64,000 nt of DNA from CAWKGC01 sp963849005. Its GTDB lineage: Bacteria > Pseudomonadota > Gammaproteobacteria > Burkholderiales > Usitatibacteraceae. The notes under the pieces are model-generated. The model had not been told where the DNA came from, did not search any database, and saw only the letters and a list, made by a program, of their open reading frames with translations. The translations under genes were made by a program, and so were the position numbers. The DNA is taken from assembly GCA_963849005.1 (NCBI GenBank), contig CAWKGC010000019.1:496001-560000 (forward strand). Direction: 5' to 3'. Of the stretch, positions 9,317 through 17,340 are shown one piece after another (positions within the stretch are counted from its first letter, which is position 1; each line of letters opens with the position of its first letter).

Positions 9317-9345
9317 GATCGCCAGGCCCGGCTCAAGCTTGCGCG

Positions 9346-9840
9346 ATGCCCACCGCCACCAAGTCCGGCCAGCTCCAGATCCGGGTCACGCCCGCCCAGA
9401 AGGCCGCGATCGGCCGCGCCGCCCGCCGGGCAGGGCTGGACATGTCCGCTTATGTCCTCGCCCGTGTGCTGCCGGCGCCGGCGCGCCGTTTCCAGGAACT
9501 CACCGAGGCCTGCGCGGATTCCGGGGACGCGCGCTTCGCCCTGGCGGAGCTCAACTCCTGGCTGGCAAGCGTTGGCGCGGGCGAACTTCAGGAAGCGGTC
9601 TCGTCGCCACCTCCCCGGCTGACGCCGTATCTCGCCAACTACGTCGCCGCGATGGTGGAGTACGCGTGCGCCGGGAAAGGCGTCACTCCTCCGTCGTGGC
9701 TCCGCGCGACGGCGCCTCTCGCCGAGCCGGTGTTCGGCTCGGCGCTCATGAGCCTTCGCCTGTACCTGCTGGCGCATTCGCCGGCGCCCTTCCGGCGGCG
9801 CAACATCTTCATCGACGCGAGCGTCGGTTCCCGGGTTTGA
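9346..9840 (+). CDS. putative antitoxin: ribbon-helix-helix N-domain plus RRNIF-type C-domain
   Basis: 164 residues. Residues 8-40 (LQIRVTPAQKAAIGRAARRA, then GLDMSAYVLARVL) match the DUF1778/TacA-like ribbon-helix-helix fold: a beta strand followed by two helices. The C-terminal half holds LTPYLANYVAAMVEYACAGKG, PPSWLRATAPLAEPVF and the closing SPAPFRRRNIFIDASV, a motif I associate with partners of AbiEii-like nucleotidyltransferases. No Shine-Dalgarno sequence is evident at ATG 9346, so a leaderless message is possible. The downstream nucleotidyltransferase begins one base after the stop. Role as DNA-binding antitoxin and autorepressor is inferred. Confidence 0.65.
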   Translation: MPTATKSGQLQIRVTPAQKAAIGRAARRAGLDMSAYVLARVLPAPARRFQELTEACADSGDARFALAELNSWLASVGAGELQEAVSSPPPRLTPYLANYVAAMVEYACAGKGVTPPSWLRATAPLAEPVFGSALMSLRLYLLAHSPAPFRRRNIFIDASVGSRV

Positions 9841-9841
9841 G

Positions 9842-10369
9842 ATGGCCGCACTCGCCGACCGGGACATTCGACGGCTCTTCACGCTGCTCGACGATGAGCT
9901 GCGCAAGGCGGGCACGGAGGGCGAACTGTTCCTGGTGGGCGGAGCCGTCATATGCCTGGCCTATGCCGCGCGCCCATCGACCCAGGACGTGGACGGGTTT
10001 TTTCGCCCCGCCCGCGAGGTTCGCGAAGCCGCGGCGCGCGTGGCCTTGCAGGCGGGCATTTCGCCCGACTGGCTCAACGACGGCGTGAAGGGATTCCTGA
10101 GCGAGCGCGGGGAGTTCAGCCTCTTCCTCGAACTCGATCACCTGCGGGTCATGGTGGCCCAGCCGGAGTACCTGCTGGCCATGAAATGCCTGGCACTGCG
10201 AATCGGCACCGAGTCCCACGACGAGGACGACATACGCTACCTGCTCCGGCATCTCGCCATCGGCAGCTACGATCAAGCGGTCGCGGTGATCACACGGTTC
10301 TATCCGCTGGATCGTTTCCCGCAGAAGACGCTGTACGCGCTGGGAGAGTTGCTGCCGAAGCAGGGGTGA
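9842..10369 (+). CDS. putative toxin: DUF6036/AbiEii-like nucleotidyltransferase
   Basis: 175 residues starting one base after the preceding stop. The N-terminal minimal-nucleotidyltransferase core is visible: LFLVGGAVICLAYAARPSTQDVDGFF, where GG and the DVD pair (near residue 44) match the G-G/D-x-D catalytic pattern. A helical second half includes LLAMKCLALRIGTESHDEDDIRYLL, the KLLAxRxxKDxxDLxxL-type motif of DUF6036 and AbiEii proteins. Such enzymes transfer nucleotides to tRNA or protein targets in toxin-antitoxin systems. Pairing with a ribbon-helix-helix gene supports the toxin role. Neither activity nor target is shown by sequence. Confidence 0.7.
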   Translation: MAALADRDIRRLFTLLDDELRKAGTEGELFLVGGAVICLAYAARPSTQDVDGFFRPAREVREAAARVALQAGISPDWLNDGVKGFLSERGEFSLFLELDHLRVMVAQPEYLLAMKCLALRIGTESHDEDDIRYLLRHLAIGSYDQAVAVITRFYPLDRFPQKTLYALGELLPKQG

Positions 10370-10386
10370 ACACGCGCGGGAGGCGC

Positions 10387-10392
10387 TATAAT
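10387..10392 (+). promoter_or_regulatory. -10 box (TATAAT) of the semialdehyde dehydrogenase gene
   Basis: A perfect TATAAT lies 25 bp upstream of ATG 10417, immediately after the nucleotidyltransferase stop. The -35 region 17 bp upstream is weak (around 10364). A GGAGG ribosome site follows at about 10405. Confidence 0.45.
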
Positions 10393-10416
10393 TTGCGACT
10401 CTCCCGGAGGCCACCC

Positions 10417-11904
10417 ATGAATGCCATCGTCAAGGATCGTCCCGCCGTTCCCGCCCTGAAGGACCCCACGCTGCTGCGCGACAAGTGCTGGCTCGATGGC
10501 CAGTGGGCAGAGGCCGACTCGGGCGCCCGGTTCCCGGTCGACAACCCCGCCGACGGGACGATGCTGGGCACCGTGCCCAACATGTCCACGGCCGAGTGCA
10601 AGCGCGCCATCGACGCCGCCAACGCCGCGCTGCCCGCTTGGCGCGCACTCCCCGCCAAGGAGCGCTCGAAGCTGCTGCGCAAGTGGTTCGACCTCATCGT
10701 CGCGAATGCCGACGACCTCGCGGCCATCCTCACCGCGGAGCAAGGCAAGCCGCTCGCCGAGGCCAAGGGCGAGATCATGTACGGCGCCTCCTTCGTCGAG
10801 TGGTATGCCGAGGAGGGCAAGCGCGTCTACGGCGACACCATTCCCAGCCCGACCAATGACCGCCGCCTCATCGTCATCAAGCAGCCGATCGGCGTGTTCG
10901 CGGCGATCACGCCGTGGAACTTCCCGACCGCGATGATCACGCGCAAGGTCGCGCCCGGGCTGGCCGTCGGCTGCACCGTGGTCCTCAAGCCCGCGGAACA
11001 GACGCCGTTCTCGGCGCTGGCACTCGCGGAACTCGCCGAGCGCGCCGGTTTCCCGAAAGGCGTGATCAACATCATCACGGGGGATGCGGTCGCGATCGGC
11101 AAGGAGATGTGCGCCAATCCCATCGTGCGCAAGGTGACTTTCACCGGTTCGACAGAGGTCGGCCGCATCCTCATGCGGCAGAGCGCCGACACCATCAAGA
11201 AACTGTCGCTCGAGCTCGGCGGCAATGCGCCCTTCATTGTCTTCGACGACGCGGACCTCGATGCCGCGGTCGAGGGCGCGATGGCGTCGAAGTACCGCAA
11301 CGCCGGCCAGACCTGCGTGTGCGCCAACCGCATCTACGTCCAGGACGGCGTGTACGACGCCTTCGCCGCCAAGCTCGGCGAGAAGATGAAGTCCTTCAAG
11401 GTCGGCCGCGGCACCGAGGCCGGCGTGAACATGGGACCGCTGATCGACGAAGCGGGCATGGCCAAGGTCGAGGAGCACGTCGCCGACGCGATCGCCAAGG
11501 GCGCGAAAGTGATCGTCGGCGGCAAGCGCCACGCGCTGGGCGGGCGATTCTTCGAGCCGACGCTGCTAACCGAAGTCACCACCGCGATGAAGGTCTCGCG
11601 CGAGGAGACCTTCGGCCCGGTGGCGCCGCTCTATCGCTTCAAGACCGAGCAGGAAGCCATCGACATGGCCAACAACACCGAATTCGGGCTGGCCGCGTAT
11701 TTCTATTCGCGCGATGTCGGCCGCGTGTTCCGCGTCGGCGAGGCGCTCGAGACCGGCATGGTGGGAATCAACGTCGGCATCCTCGCCAACGAGGTCGCGC
11801 CCTTCGGCGGCGTGAAGCAATCGGGCCTCGGGCGCGAAGGCTCCAAGTACGGCATCGACGACTTCCTCGAGATCAAGTACCTGTGCATTGGCGGCATGCA
11901 ATAG
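10417..11904 (+). CDS. gabD: NAD(P)-dependent succinate-semialdehyde dehydrogenase
   Basis: 495 residues, full length for the GabD family. It oxidises succinate semialdehyde to succinate at the end of 4-aminobutyrate breakdown. Visible motifs: FAAITPWNFPTAMITRK (cofactor region, near residue 155), FTGSTEVGR, the catalytic glutamate in LSLELGGNAPF and the catalytic cysteine in NAGQTCVCANR. It has its own TATAAT and GGAGG site and is not clearly in an operon; a palindromic repeat begins 25 bp after its stop. A related semialdehyde substrate such as glutarate semialdehyde is possible. Confidence 0.88.
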   Translation: MNAIVKDRPAVPALKDPTLLRDKCWLDGQWAEADSGARFPVDNPADGTMLGTVPNMSTAECKRAIDAANAALPAWRALPAKERSKLLRKWFDLIVANADDLAAILTAEQGKPLAEAKGEIMYGASFVEWYAEEGKRVYGDTIPSPTNDRRLIVIKQPIGVFAAITPWNFPTAMITRKVAPGLAVGCTVVLKPAEQTPFSALALAELAERAGFPKGVINIITGDAVAIGKEMCANPIVRKVTFTGSTEVGRILMRQSADTIKKLSLELGGNAPFIVFDDADLDAAVEGAMASKYRNAGQTCVCANRIYVQDGVYDAFAAKLGEKMKSFKVGRGTEAGVNMGPLIDEAGMAKVEEHVADAIAKGAKVIVGGKRHALGGRFFEPTLLTEVTTAMKVSREETFGPVAPLYRFKTEQEAIDMANNTEFGLAAYFYSRDVGRVFRVGEALETGMVGINVGILANEVAPFGGVKQSGLGREGSKYGIDDFLEIKYLCIGGMQ

Positions 11905-11928
11905 GTTTGGGAAAAGACAAATGCAATT

Positions 11929-12063
11929 AACCGCCGATGAACGCCGATGAACGCCGATAAAAGCAAACGCGAGAGTGGGTTTGGTTCGGCGACCCCCGGG
12001 CGGTCCCGAAGCCAAACCCATCATCTTGGTTTTATCGGCGTTCATCGGCGTTCATCGGCGGTT
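11929..12063. repeat. palindromic intergenic element A (34-bp perfect inverted arms)
   Basis: The left arm (11929-11962) and right arm (12030-12063) are perfect 34-bp reverse complements. Each arm is built from three tandem copies of a CGCCGATGAA-like unit ending in TAAAA. The 67-nt loop contains its own inverted repeat: GGGTTTGGTTCGG near 11977 pairs with CCGAAGCCAAACCC near 12006. A second copy of the arms lies at 29612-29743 with an unrelated loop. The right arm ends only 14 bp before the gamma-glutamyltransferase start. It resembles the widespread REP-like or MITE-like palindromes; no transposase is nearby. Confidence 0.85.
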
Positions 12064-12077
12064 CCATCCACCTGCCG

Positions 12078-13808
12078 TTGCGCGCCACGCTTTGCCTCGC
12101 AGCCACGCTGCTCGCATTTGGCGCCCAAGCGCAGCTGAGGCCCTCGCAGCCGGAACCCCCCAGCGGCTGGACGGAAAAGAAGCTGGTCACCGCGAAGAAG
12201 CACATGGTGGCGGCGGCACACCCGCTGGCGGTCGACGCCGGGCTGAAGATGCTCGACATGGGCGGCAACGCGGTGGACGCGGCGATCGCCGTGCAGCTCG
12301 TGCTGGGTCTCGTCGAGCCGCAGGCCTCGGGCCTGGGCGGTGGCGCCTTCCTGCTGTTCCACGACGCGAAGAAGAAGACGATCACGGCGATCGACGGCCG
12401 CGAAACGGCGCCGGCAGCGGCGACCGACCAGTTGTTCATGAAGCCCGACGGCAAGCCGATGGCCTTCAGCGACGCGGTCGTCGGCGGGCGTTCGGTCGGC
12501 GTTCCCGGGACGCCCCGCCTGCTGGAAGTCGCGCACGCGCGCCACGGCAAGCTTGCGTGGGCGAAGCTGTTCCAGCCGGCGATCGATCTCGCGGAGAAGG
12601 GCTTCCCGATCACCCCGCGCGTGCACAAGCTGCTCGGCGACGACAAGTTCCTGGTCACGCAGCCGGTGGCGCGCGCGTATTTCTACGCTGCCGACGGCAA
12701 GCCGAAACCGGTCGGCACGATCCTGAAAAACCCGGAGTACGCAAGCACGCTGCGCGCCATCGCGGCGAAGGGCGCGGATGCGTTCTACACGGGCGACATC
12801 GCGAAGGACATCGTCGCCACCGTGCGCAACCACGCCACCAACCCCGGCCTGATGACGGAGGCGGACCTAACCGGTTATCGCGTGCGCGACGTCGAATCCT
12901 TGTGCGGCACTTACCGCAATTGGCAGGTCTGCGGCATGCCGCCGTCGTCCTCCGGCGGCATCGCGGTGCTGCAGATCCTCGGCGTGCTGTCGGGCTTCGA
13001 CATGGCGGGCGTTCGCCCCGGCTCTGCCGAATCCGCGCATCTCTTTTCCGAGGCGGGAAGGCTGGCATTTGCCGACCGCAACAAATGGGTCGCCGACGAC
13101 CGCTTCGTCGACGTGCCGGTCAAGGGACTCGTCGATCCCGCCTACCTTGCCGGGCGCGCGAAGCTGATCCAGCCGCAGAAATCGATGGGCAAGGCCGAAG
13201 CCGGCACGCCGCCCGGTGCGAAGGTGTCGTGGGCCGACGATCCGGTCGATGAAGTCGTGGGCACGAGCCACATCGCGATCGTCGATCGCGACGGCAACGC
13301 GGTTTCGATGACCACCACGATCGAGGGCTTCTTCGGCTCCAAGCTGATGGTGCGAGGCTTCCTGCTGAACAACGAACTCACCGACTTCAATTTCCTGCCT
13401 GTCGAGAATGGCATGCCGGTCGCCAACCGCGTGGCCGGCGGCAAGCGCCCGCGCAGCTCCATGGCGCCTGCGCTGGTGTTCGACCCCAAGGGGCGGCTCG
13501 AGATGGTGGTCGGCTCCCCGGGCGGCAGCCTGATCATCAATTACGTCGCCAAGGCGCTCATCGCCACCCTCGACTGGAACCTCGACGTGCAGTCCGCCAT
13601 CAACCTCGCCAACATGGGCAGCCGCAACGGGCCGACGGAACTCGAGAAGGGTTCGGCACTCGAACAGGCCGAGCCTGCGCTGAAGGCCATGGGCCACGAC
13701 GTGCGCGTGATCGACATGACCAGCGGCCTGCAGGGCATCCGTCGCACCAGGGACGGATGGCAGGGCGGAGCCGACCCGCGCCGCGAAGGCGTGGCCAGGG
13801 GCCGCTGA
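12078..13808 (+). CDS. ggt: gamma-glutamyltransferase (first copy)
   Basis: 576 residues from TTG 12078 with a signal peptide (LRATLCLAATLLAFGAQA), so periplasmic. It cleaves or transfers the gamma-glutamyl group of glutathione and related compounds. Family motifs: HPLAVDAGLKMLDMGGNAVDAAIA, GLGGGAFLLF, PPSSSGGIAVLQIL, the autoprocessing site before the nucleophile Thr in DEVVGTSHIAIVD (TSH in place of the common TTH), NNELTDF, GGKRPRSSMAP and GSPGGSLIINYV. There is no Shine-Dalgarno site; the frame stays open into the adjacent palindrome, so the original start may have been altered by insertion of that element. No indel is seen in the body. Confidence 0.88.
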   Translation: MRATLCLAATLLAFGAQAQLRPSQPEPPSGWTEKKLVTAKKHMVAAAHPLAVDAGLKMLDMGGNAVDAAIAVQLVLGLVEPQASGLGGGAFLLFHDAKKKTITAIDGRETAPAAATDQLFMKPDGKPMAFSDAVVGGRSVGVPGTPRLLEVAHARHGKLAWAKLFQPAIDLAEKGFPITPRVHKLLGDDKFLVTQPVARAYFYAADGKPKPVGTILKNPEYASTLRAIAAKGADAFYTGDIAKDIVATVRNHATNPGLMTEADLTGYRVRDVESLCGTYRNWQVCGMPPSSSGGIAVLQILGVLSGFDMAGVRPGSAESAHLFSEAGRLAFADRNKWVADDRFVDVPVKGLVDPAYLAGRAKLIQPQKSMGKAEAGTPPGAKVSWADDPVDEVVGTSHIAIVDRDGNAVSMTTTIEGFFGSKLMVRGFLLNNELTDFNFLPVENGMPVANRVAGGKRPRSSMAPALVFDPKGRLEMVVGSPGGSLIINYVAKALIATLDWNLDVQSAINLANMGSRNGPTELEKGSALEQAEPALKAMGHDVRVIDMTSGLQGIRRTRDGWQGGADPRREGVARGR

Positions 13809-13850
13809 ACCGTTTCGTTTCATCAACCTGAAATCCCGGGAGAACACAGT

Positions 13851-14405
13851 TTGAACATGAAGAAGCTTGCAGTTGCCGCATTTGCCCTGGCCCTTCCGTT
13901 TTCATTTTCCGTCGCCGCCCAGCAGGACGCGAAGTGCGGCTACCCGCGCCCGGCCAAGGCCGGCGAGAAGGCCACCGGTCCGAACAACACCGTATTCGTC
14001 GCCGGCAAGTCCGCGCCCAAGGAACTCGTGGTGATCGACACCAAGGTGGGCACGGAGGGCAGGGAAACCGCCGCGATGACGCCGATCCTGGTCGCCTACA
14101 CCGGCTGGCTCTTCGACCCGTGCGCGCCCGACAACAAGGGCGTGGAGTTCGACAGCTCGCGCGGGCGCGTCACGCCGTTCGGTTTCATGCTCGGCGTCGG
14201 CAAGGTGATCAAGGGCTGGGACGAGGGCCTCGTCGGCATGAAGAAGGGCGGCACGCGCACGCTCATCATTCCCGCGGAGAAGGCCTACGGCGAAAGGTCT
14301 CCGACGCCGAAGATCCCGCCCAATTCCGCGCTGCTCTTCGAAGTCGAGCTGATCCAGATCGTCGGTGCCGACGCGCCCGCCGCGCCGGCGCCCGCGAAGA
14401 AATGA
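13851..14405 (+). CDS. secreted FKBP-type peptidyl-prolyl cis-trans isomerase
   Basis: 184 residues from TTG 13851 (8 bp after GGGAG); ATG 13857 is the alternative. Signal peptide LAVAAFALALPFSFSVAA, then a single FKBP domain: VAYTGWLFDPCAPDNKGVEFDSS, GFMLGVGKVIKGWDEGLVGMK, GGTRTLIIPAEKAYG and the closing PPNSALLFEVELIQI. A Pro/Ala tail ends the protein. It catalyses proline isomerisation on exported proteins in the periplasm. Its stop overlaps the next ATG (ATGA), making a coupled pair with the YbhB-like gene. Confidence 0.88.
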   Translation: MNMKKLAVAAFALALPFSFSVAAQQDAKCGYPRPAKAGEKATGPNNTVFVAGKSAPKELVVIDTKVGTEGRETAAMTPILVAYTGWLFDPCAPDNKGVEFDSSRGRVTPFGFMLGVGKVIKGWDEGLVGMKKGGTRTLIIPAEKAYGERSPTPKIPPNSALLFEVELIQIVGADAPAAPAPAKK

Positions 14406-15031
14406 AGCTCGCCAGCGGGAGTTTCTCCAACGGCTCCGCGATTCCCGCGGAATTCGCGTTCTGCGCGCCGGACCCCGCCACGCATGCGACCTTGTCGCAG
14501 AACCGCAATCCGCACCTCGCGTGGAGCGACGCCCCCGCGGGAACCATGTCTTTCGCGGTGATTTGCTGCGATCCCGATGTCCCGAGCAAGGGCGACGACG
14601 TGAACCAGGAAGGCAGGAGCGTTCCGGCAAGCCTTGCGCGCGTGGACTTCTTCCACTGGGTGCTCACAGACCTGCCGGCGACGATCACGTCGATCGCGGC
14701 GGGCGAATACGCTTCAAGTGTCACTGCGAAGGGCAAGCCCGGCCCGCAGGCGGCGCACGGCGCGCGGCAGGGCATCAACGATTACACCGGCTGGTTCGCG
14801 GGCGACGCCGCGATGGCGGGCAACTACTTCGGCTACGACGGGCCGTGCCCGCCGTGGAACGACGAGATCGTCCACCACTACGTCTTCACCGTGTATGCGC
14901 TCGATGTGGCGAAGCTCGCCGTCGAGGGCGCGTTCACCGGCGCGGACGCAAGGAAGGCGATGCAGGGGCACATCCTCGCCGAGGCGTCGCTCACGGGGCT
15001 CTATTCGCTCAACCCGAAAGTGAAGGCCTGA
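14402..15031 (+). CDS. YbhB/YbcL family (PEBP/Raf kinase inhibitor-like) protein
   Basis: 209 residues from ATG 14402, overlapping the FKBP stop. Phosphatidylethanolamine-binding-protein motifs are visible: NRNPHLAWSDAPAGTMSFAVICCDPD, FFHWVLTDLPA, GRSVPASL, and YFGYDGPCPPWNDEIVHHYVFTVYALD (the ligand-pocket motif). The bacterial function of this family is not settled. It has no signal peptide, so it is cytoplasmic. The stop is three bases before the next TTG start, indicating an FKBP-YbhB-CinA transcript. Confidence 0.85.
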   Translation: MKLASGSFSNGSAIPAEFAFCAPDPATHATLSQNRNPHLAWSDAPAGTMSFAVICCDPDVPSKGDDVNQEGRSVPASLARVDFFHWVLTDLPATITSIAAGEYASSVTAKGKPGPQAAHGARQGINDYTGWFAGDAAMAGNYFGYDGPCPPWNDEIVHHYVFTVYALDVAKLAVEGAFTGADARKAMQGHILAEASLTGLYSLNPKVKA

Positions 15032-15033
15032 GG

Positions 15034-15795
15034 TTGGCGTTCGGCGCGCTCATCATCGGCGACGAGATCCTTTCGGGCAAGCGCCAGGACAAGCACCTCG
15101 CGCGCGCAATCGAAATTCTCGGCGCACGCGGCCTCGAGCTCGACTGGGCGCAATACATCGGCGACGTGCCCGAGCGCATCACCGCGGCGTTGAGGCTCAG
15201 TTTCGCCTCGAGCGACGTGGTGTTCTCGTTCGGCGGCATCGGCGCGACGCCGGACGACCACACCCGGCAATGCGCCGCTGCCGCGCTCGGGCGCGGAATC
15301 GAGCCGCATCCGGAGGCGGTGGCGATGCTGGTCGAGCGCTTCGGCAAGGACGTGAACGCGAAGCGCCTGATCATGGCGACGTTTCCCGCCGGCTCGGCGA
15401 TCGTTCCGAACCCGTACAACAAGATCGCGGGATTCAGCGTCGGCTCGCACTATTTCCTGCCGGGTTTTCCCGAGATGGCGTGGCCGATGATGGAGTGGGT
15501 GCTCGACACGCATTACGCGCACCTCTTCCACAAGGTCGCCTCGATCGAGGAGACCATCGTCGTCCACCAGGCCGGGGAGAGCGACCTGCTCGATGCGATG
15601 AACGCGGTGCTGCGCGACTTCGCGCAGGTGAAGCTCTCCAGCCTGCCGCAGTTCGTGGCCGATGGCCGTATCATCGAGTTGTCGATCCGCGGCGAGCCTT
15701 CGCAGGTGCCCGGCGCGATGCAGTACTTCAAGGGCGAAGTGGTGCGGCTCGGCTACCGCTTCGACGAAAAGCCCCCGCGAGCGAACGCAGCGTAG
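15034..15795 (+). CDS. CinA/MoaB-type molybdopterin-binding domain protein
   Basis: 253 residues from TTG 15034, directly after the preceding stop. It starts LAFGALIIGDEILSGKRQDKHL, then WAQYIGDVPERI, SSDVVFSFGGIGATPDDHTRQ and FLPGFPEMAWPMMEWVL, typical of the N-terminal MoCF-binding domain of competence/damage-inducible protein A. The C-terminal CinA deamidase domain is absent, so it is the short form. In other bacteria full CinA acts in pyridine-nucleotide recycling; what the short form does is unknown. Confidence 0.82.
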   Translation: MAFGALIIGDEILSGKRQDKHLARAIEILGARGLELDWAQYIGDVPERITAALRLSFASSDVVFSFGGIGATPDDHTRQCAAAALGRGIEPHPEAVAMLVERFGKDVNAKRLIMATFPAGSAIVPNPYNKIAGFSVGSHYFLPGFPEMAWPMMEWVLDTHYAHLFHKVASIEETIVVHQAGESDLLDAMNAVLRDFAQVKLSSLPQFVADGRIIELSIRGEPSQVPGAMQYFKGEVVRLGYRFDEKPPRANAA

Positions 15796-15803
15796 GAGGT
15801 TTC

Positions 15804-16208
15804 ATGGGTCTTCTCGATACCCTTTTGGGCATGGCGACGAGCGGTTCGCAAGGAAATTCCGGCGGCAACCCGATGCTGGGCGCAGTGCTGTCGATGCTGA
15901 AGGACAACCAGTCCGGAGGGCTGGGCGGGCTGCTGCAGTCGTTCCAGGAAAAGGGCCTGGGCGACATCGCCAAGAGCTGGGTCTCCACCGGCGAGAACCT
16001 GCCGATCTCGACCAGCGACCTTACCAAGGTGCTCGGCAGCGACCAGATCGCCGCGCTCGCGGAAAAGTTCGGGCTCTCGCATGGCGACGCGGCCTCGCAC
16101 CTGTCGGAGCTGTTGCCGCAGGTGGTGGACAAGCTCACGCCGAACGGCCAGTTGCCGGACTCCAGCTCGCTGGCCGGGATGCTCGACAACTTCAAGAAGC
16201 TCGCCTGA
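15804..16208 (+). CDS. YidB-like protein (DUF937)
   Basis: 134 residues from ATG 15804 with a strong AGGAGG 5 bp upstream. Gly-rich start (MGLLDTLLGMATSGSQGNSGG), then LLQSFQEKGLGDIAKSWVSTGENLPIS and LGSDQIAALAEKFGLSHGDAASHLSELLPQVVDKLTPNGQLP, the recurring pattern of YidB proteins. The function is unknown. It lies 8 bp after the CinA-like stop and is probably in the same transcript. Confidence 0.85.
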   Translation: MGLLDTLLGMATSGSQGNSGGNPMLGAVLSMLKDNQSGGLGGLLQSFQEKGLGDIAKSWVSTGENLPISTSDLTKVLGSDQIAALAEKFGLSHGDAASHLSELLPQVVDKLTPNGQLPDSSSLAGMLDNFKKLA

Positions 16209-16219
16209 CCGGCGTTTCG

Positions 16220-16816
16220 ATGCCGGACGCAATCGGGGCCGGGCGCATCGCCCGGCTCTTTCTTTTCCTGCTGCTCGCGTACGGCCCGGCGCGGGCCGCC
16301 GACGATTCCCCGGAAGCGCTGTGGAAGCGCCTGCGGGAAGGCGGCCATGTCGTTCTCATCCGTCACGCGGCGACTGGGCCGGGGCTGGGCGATCCTCCCG
16401 GCTATCGCGTCGAGGACTGCGCATCGCAGCGCAATCTCTCCGCCGAAGGCCGCGCCGACGCAGCGCGCATCGGCGCCGCGTTCGAGCGCGAGCGCGTGAC
16501 GGTGGATCGCGTCTACTCCAGCCCGTGGTGCCGTTGCCTCGACACTGCGCGGATCGCGTTCGGAAGCGCGGAGGCGTGGGAGCCGCTGGGCTCCTTCTTC
16601 GACACCCCGCATCGCGAGGCGCAGATGACGGAAAGCGCGAAGCGGCGAATCTCCGGCTACGCGGCGAAGAAGCCGCGGGGCAACTTGGTGATGGTCACCC
16701 ACAACGTGAACATCGCCGCGCTCACGAAACTTTCGGTCGGCACGGGCGAGATCGTCGTGGTGAAGCCAGACGGCTGCTGCAGCCTGCGGGTGATCGGGCG
16801 GATGATGATTCGGTGA
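16220..16816 (+). CDS. exported histidine phosphatase family protein
   Basis: 198 residues from ATG 16220. A signal peptide (LFLFLLLAYGPARA) precedes the phosphatase core. GGHVVLIRHAATGPG holds the RH motif; RHA replaces the usual RHG. YSSPWCRCLDTARIAFG is the second motif and MVTHNVNIAALTKLSVGTGE carries the second catalytic His. Substrate unknown. The location would be periplasmic. It ends the plus-strand run; the next genes are on the minus strand and converge on it with a 40-bp gap. Confidence 0.82.
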   Translation: MPDAIGAGRIARLFLFLLLAYGPARAADDSPEALWKRLREGGHVVLIRHAATGPGLGDPPGYRVEDCASQRNLSAEGRADAARIGAAFERERVTVDRVYSSPWCRCLDTARIAFGSAEAWEPLGSFFDTPHREAQMTESAKRRISGYAAKKPRGNLVMVTHNVNIAALTKLSVGTGEIVVVKPDGCCSLRVIGRMMIR

Positions 16817-16856
16817 CTTGCGCCGAACCCGGGCCGGAGAGGCCGCGGGCGCGACT

Positions 16857-17333
16857 TCAGAGGTAGGCCAGCAGCCGGCCGCAGGAAATCACGCCCAGCC
16901 AGATGACGATAGAAAGCGCGGCGGAAAGCCGCGCATCGACCGGCGCCGTGGCGTCGCGGTCCCAGTTCGCCACTCCCTGGAACGGCCCGGTGTGGAAATA
17001 CGCCGTATTCAGCAACGCCGCCACGAGCAGCGCCATCTTCAGCTTGAAGGCGGGATTTCCGAGGAAGTCGGAGGCGTGCGCCGAGAACATCATCATGCCG
17101 CTCGGGATGACCAGCGCGAGCGCGGCCCAGCTCCACGGCAGGAGGAAACGTGACAGCGCGCGCAGCGGGATCTGTTTGGCCACGCCCAGCACGCGCAGGT
17201 CGAACATCACGACCGAGCCCACGAGGATCGCGAAGCCGCAGATGTGCACGATCTCGACGATCGGGTATAGCCAGAGCCACTCGCGCATCGCCTTGGCGAG
17301 CGGCAGGCCCTCGATCACATGCGACGGGTCCAC
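16857..17333 (-). CDS. DUF6644-like integral membrane protein
   Basis: 158 residues from GTG 17333 (VDPSHVIEGLPLAKAMREW). About four membrane segments: WLYPIVEIVHICGFAILVGSVVMFDLRVLG with a conserved-looking His, FLLPWSWAALALVIPSGMMMF, FKLKMALLVAALLNTAYF and AALSIVIWLGVISCGRLLAYL. The family name is from pattern memory and the function is unknown. It lies 7 bp downstream of the DUF6152-like gene. Such pairs may be redox-related membrane modules, but that is inference. Confidence 0.65.
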   Translation of the reverse strand: MDPSHVIEGLPLAKAMREWLWLYPIVEIVHICGFAILVGSVVMFDLRVLGVAKQIPLRALSRFLLPWSWAALALVIPSGMMMFSAHASDFLGNPAFKLKMALLVAALLNTAYFHTGPFQGVANWDRDATAPVDARLSAALSIVIWLGVISCGRLLAYL

Positions 17334-17340
17334 GCGCGGC

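Noticed and set aside
11929..12063. Tandem CGCCGATGAA units as a possible short CRISPR array
   Set aside because: The units are directly adjacent without spacers and appear in inverted form on the other arm, so this is a palindromic element; no cas genes are present.
11566..12138. Small frames in the palindromes encoding peptides such as MNADK and FIGVHRR
   Set aside because: They arise from the repeat sequence itself and occur in both orientations; they have no ribosome sites and no conserved protein.
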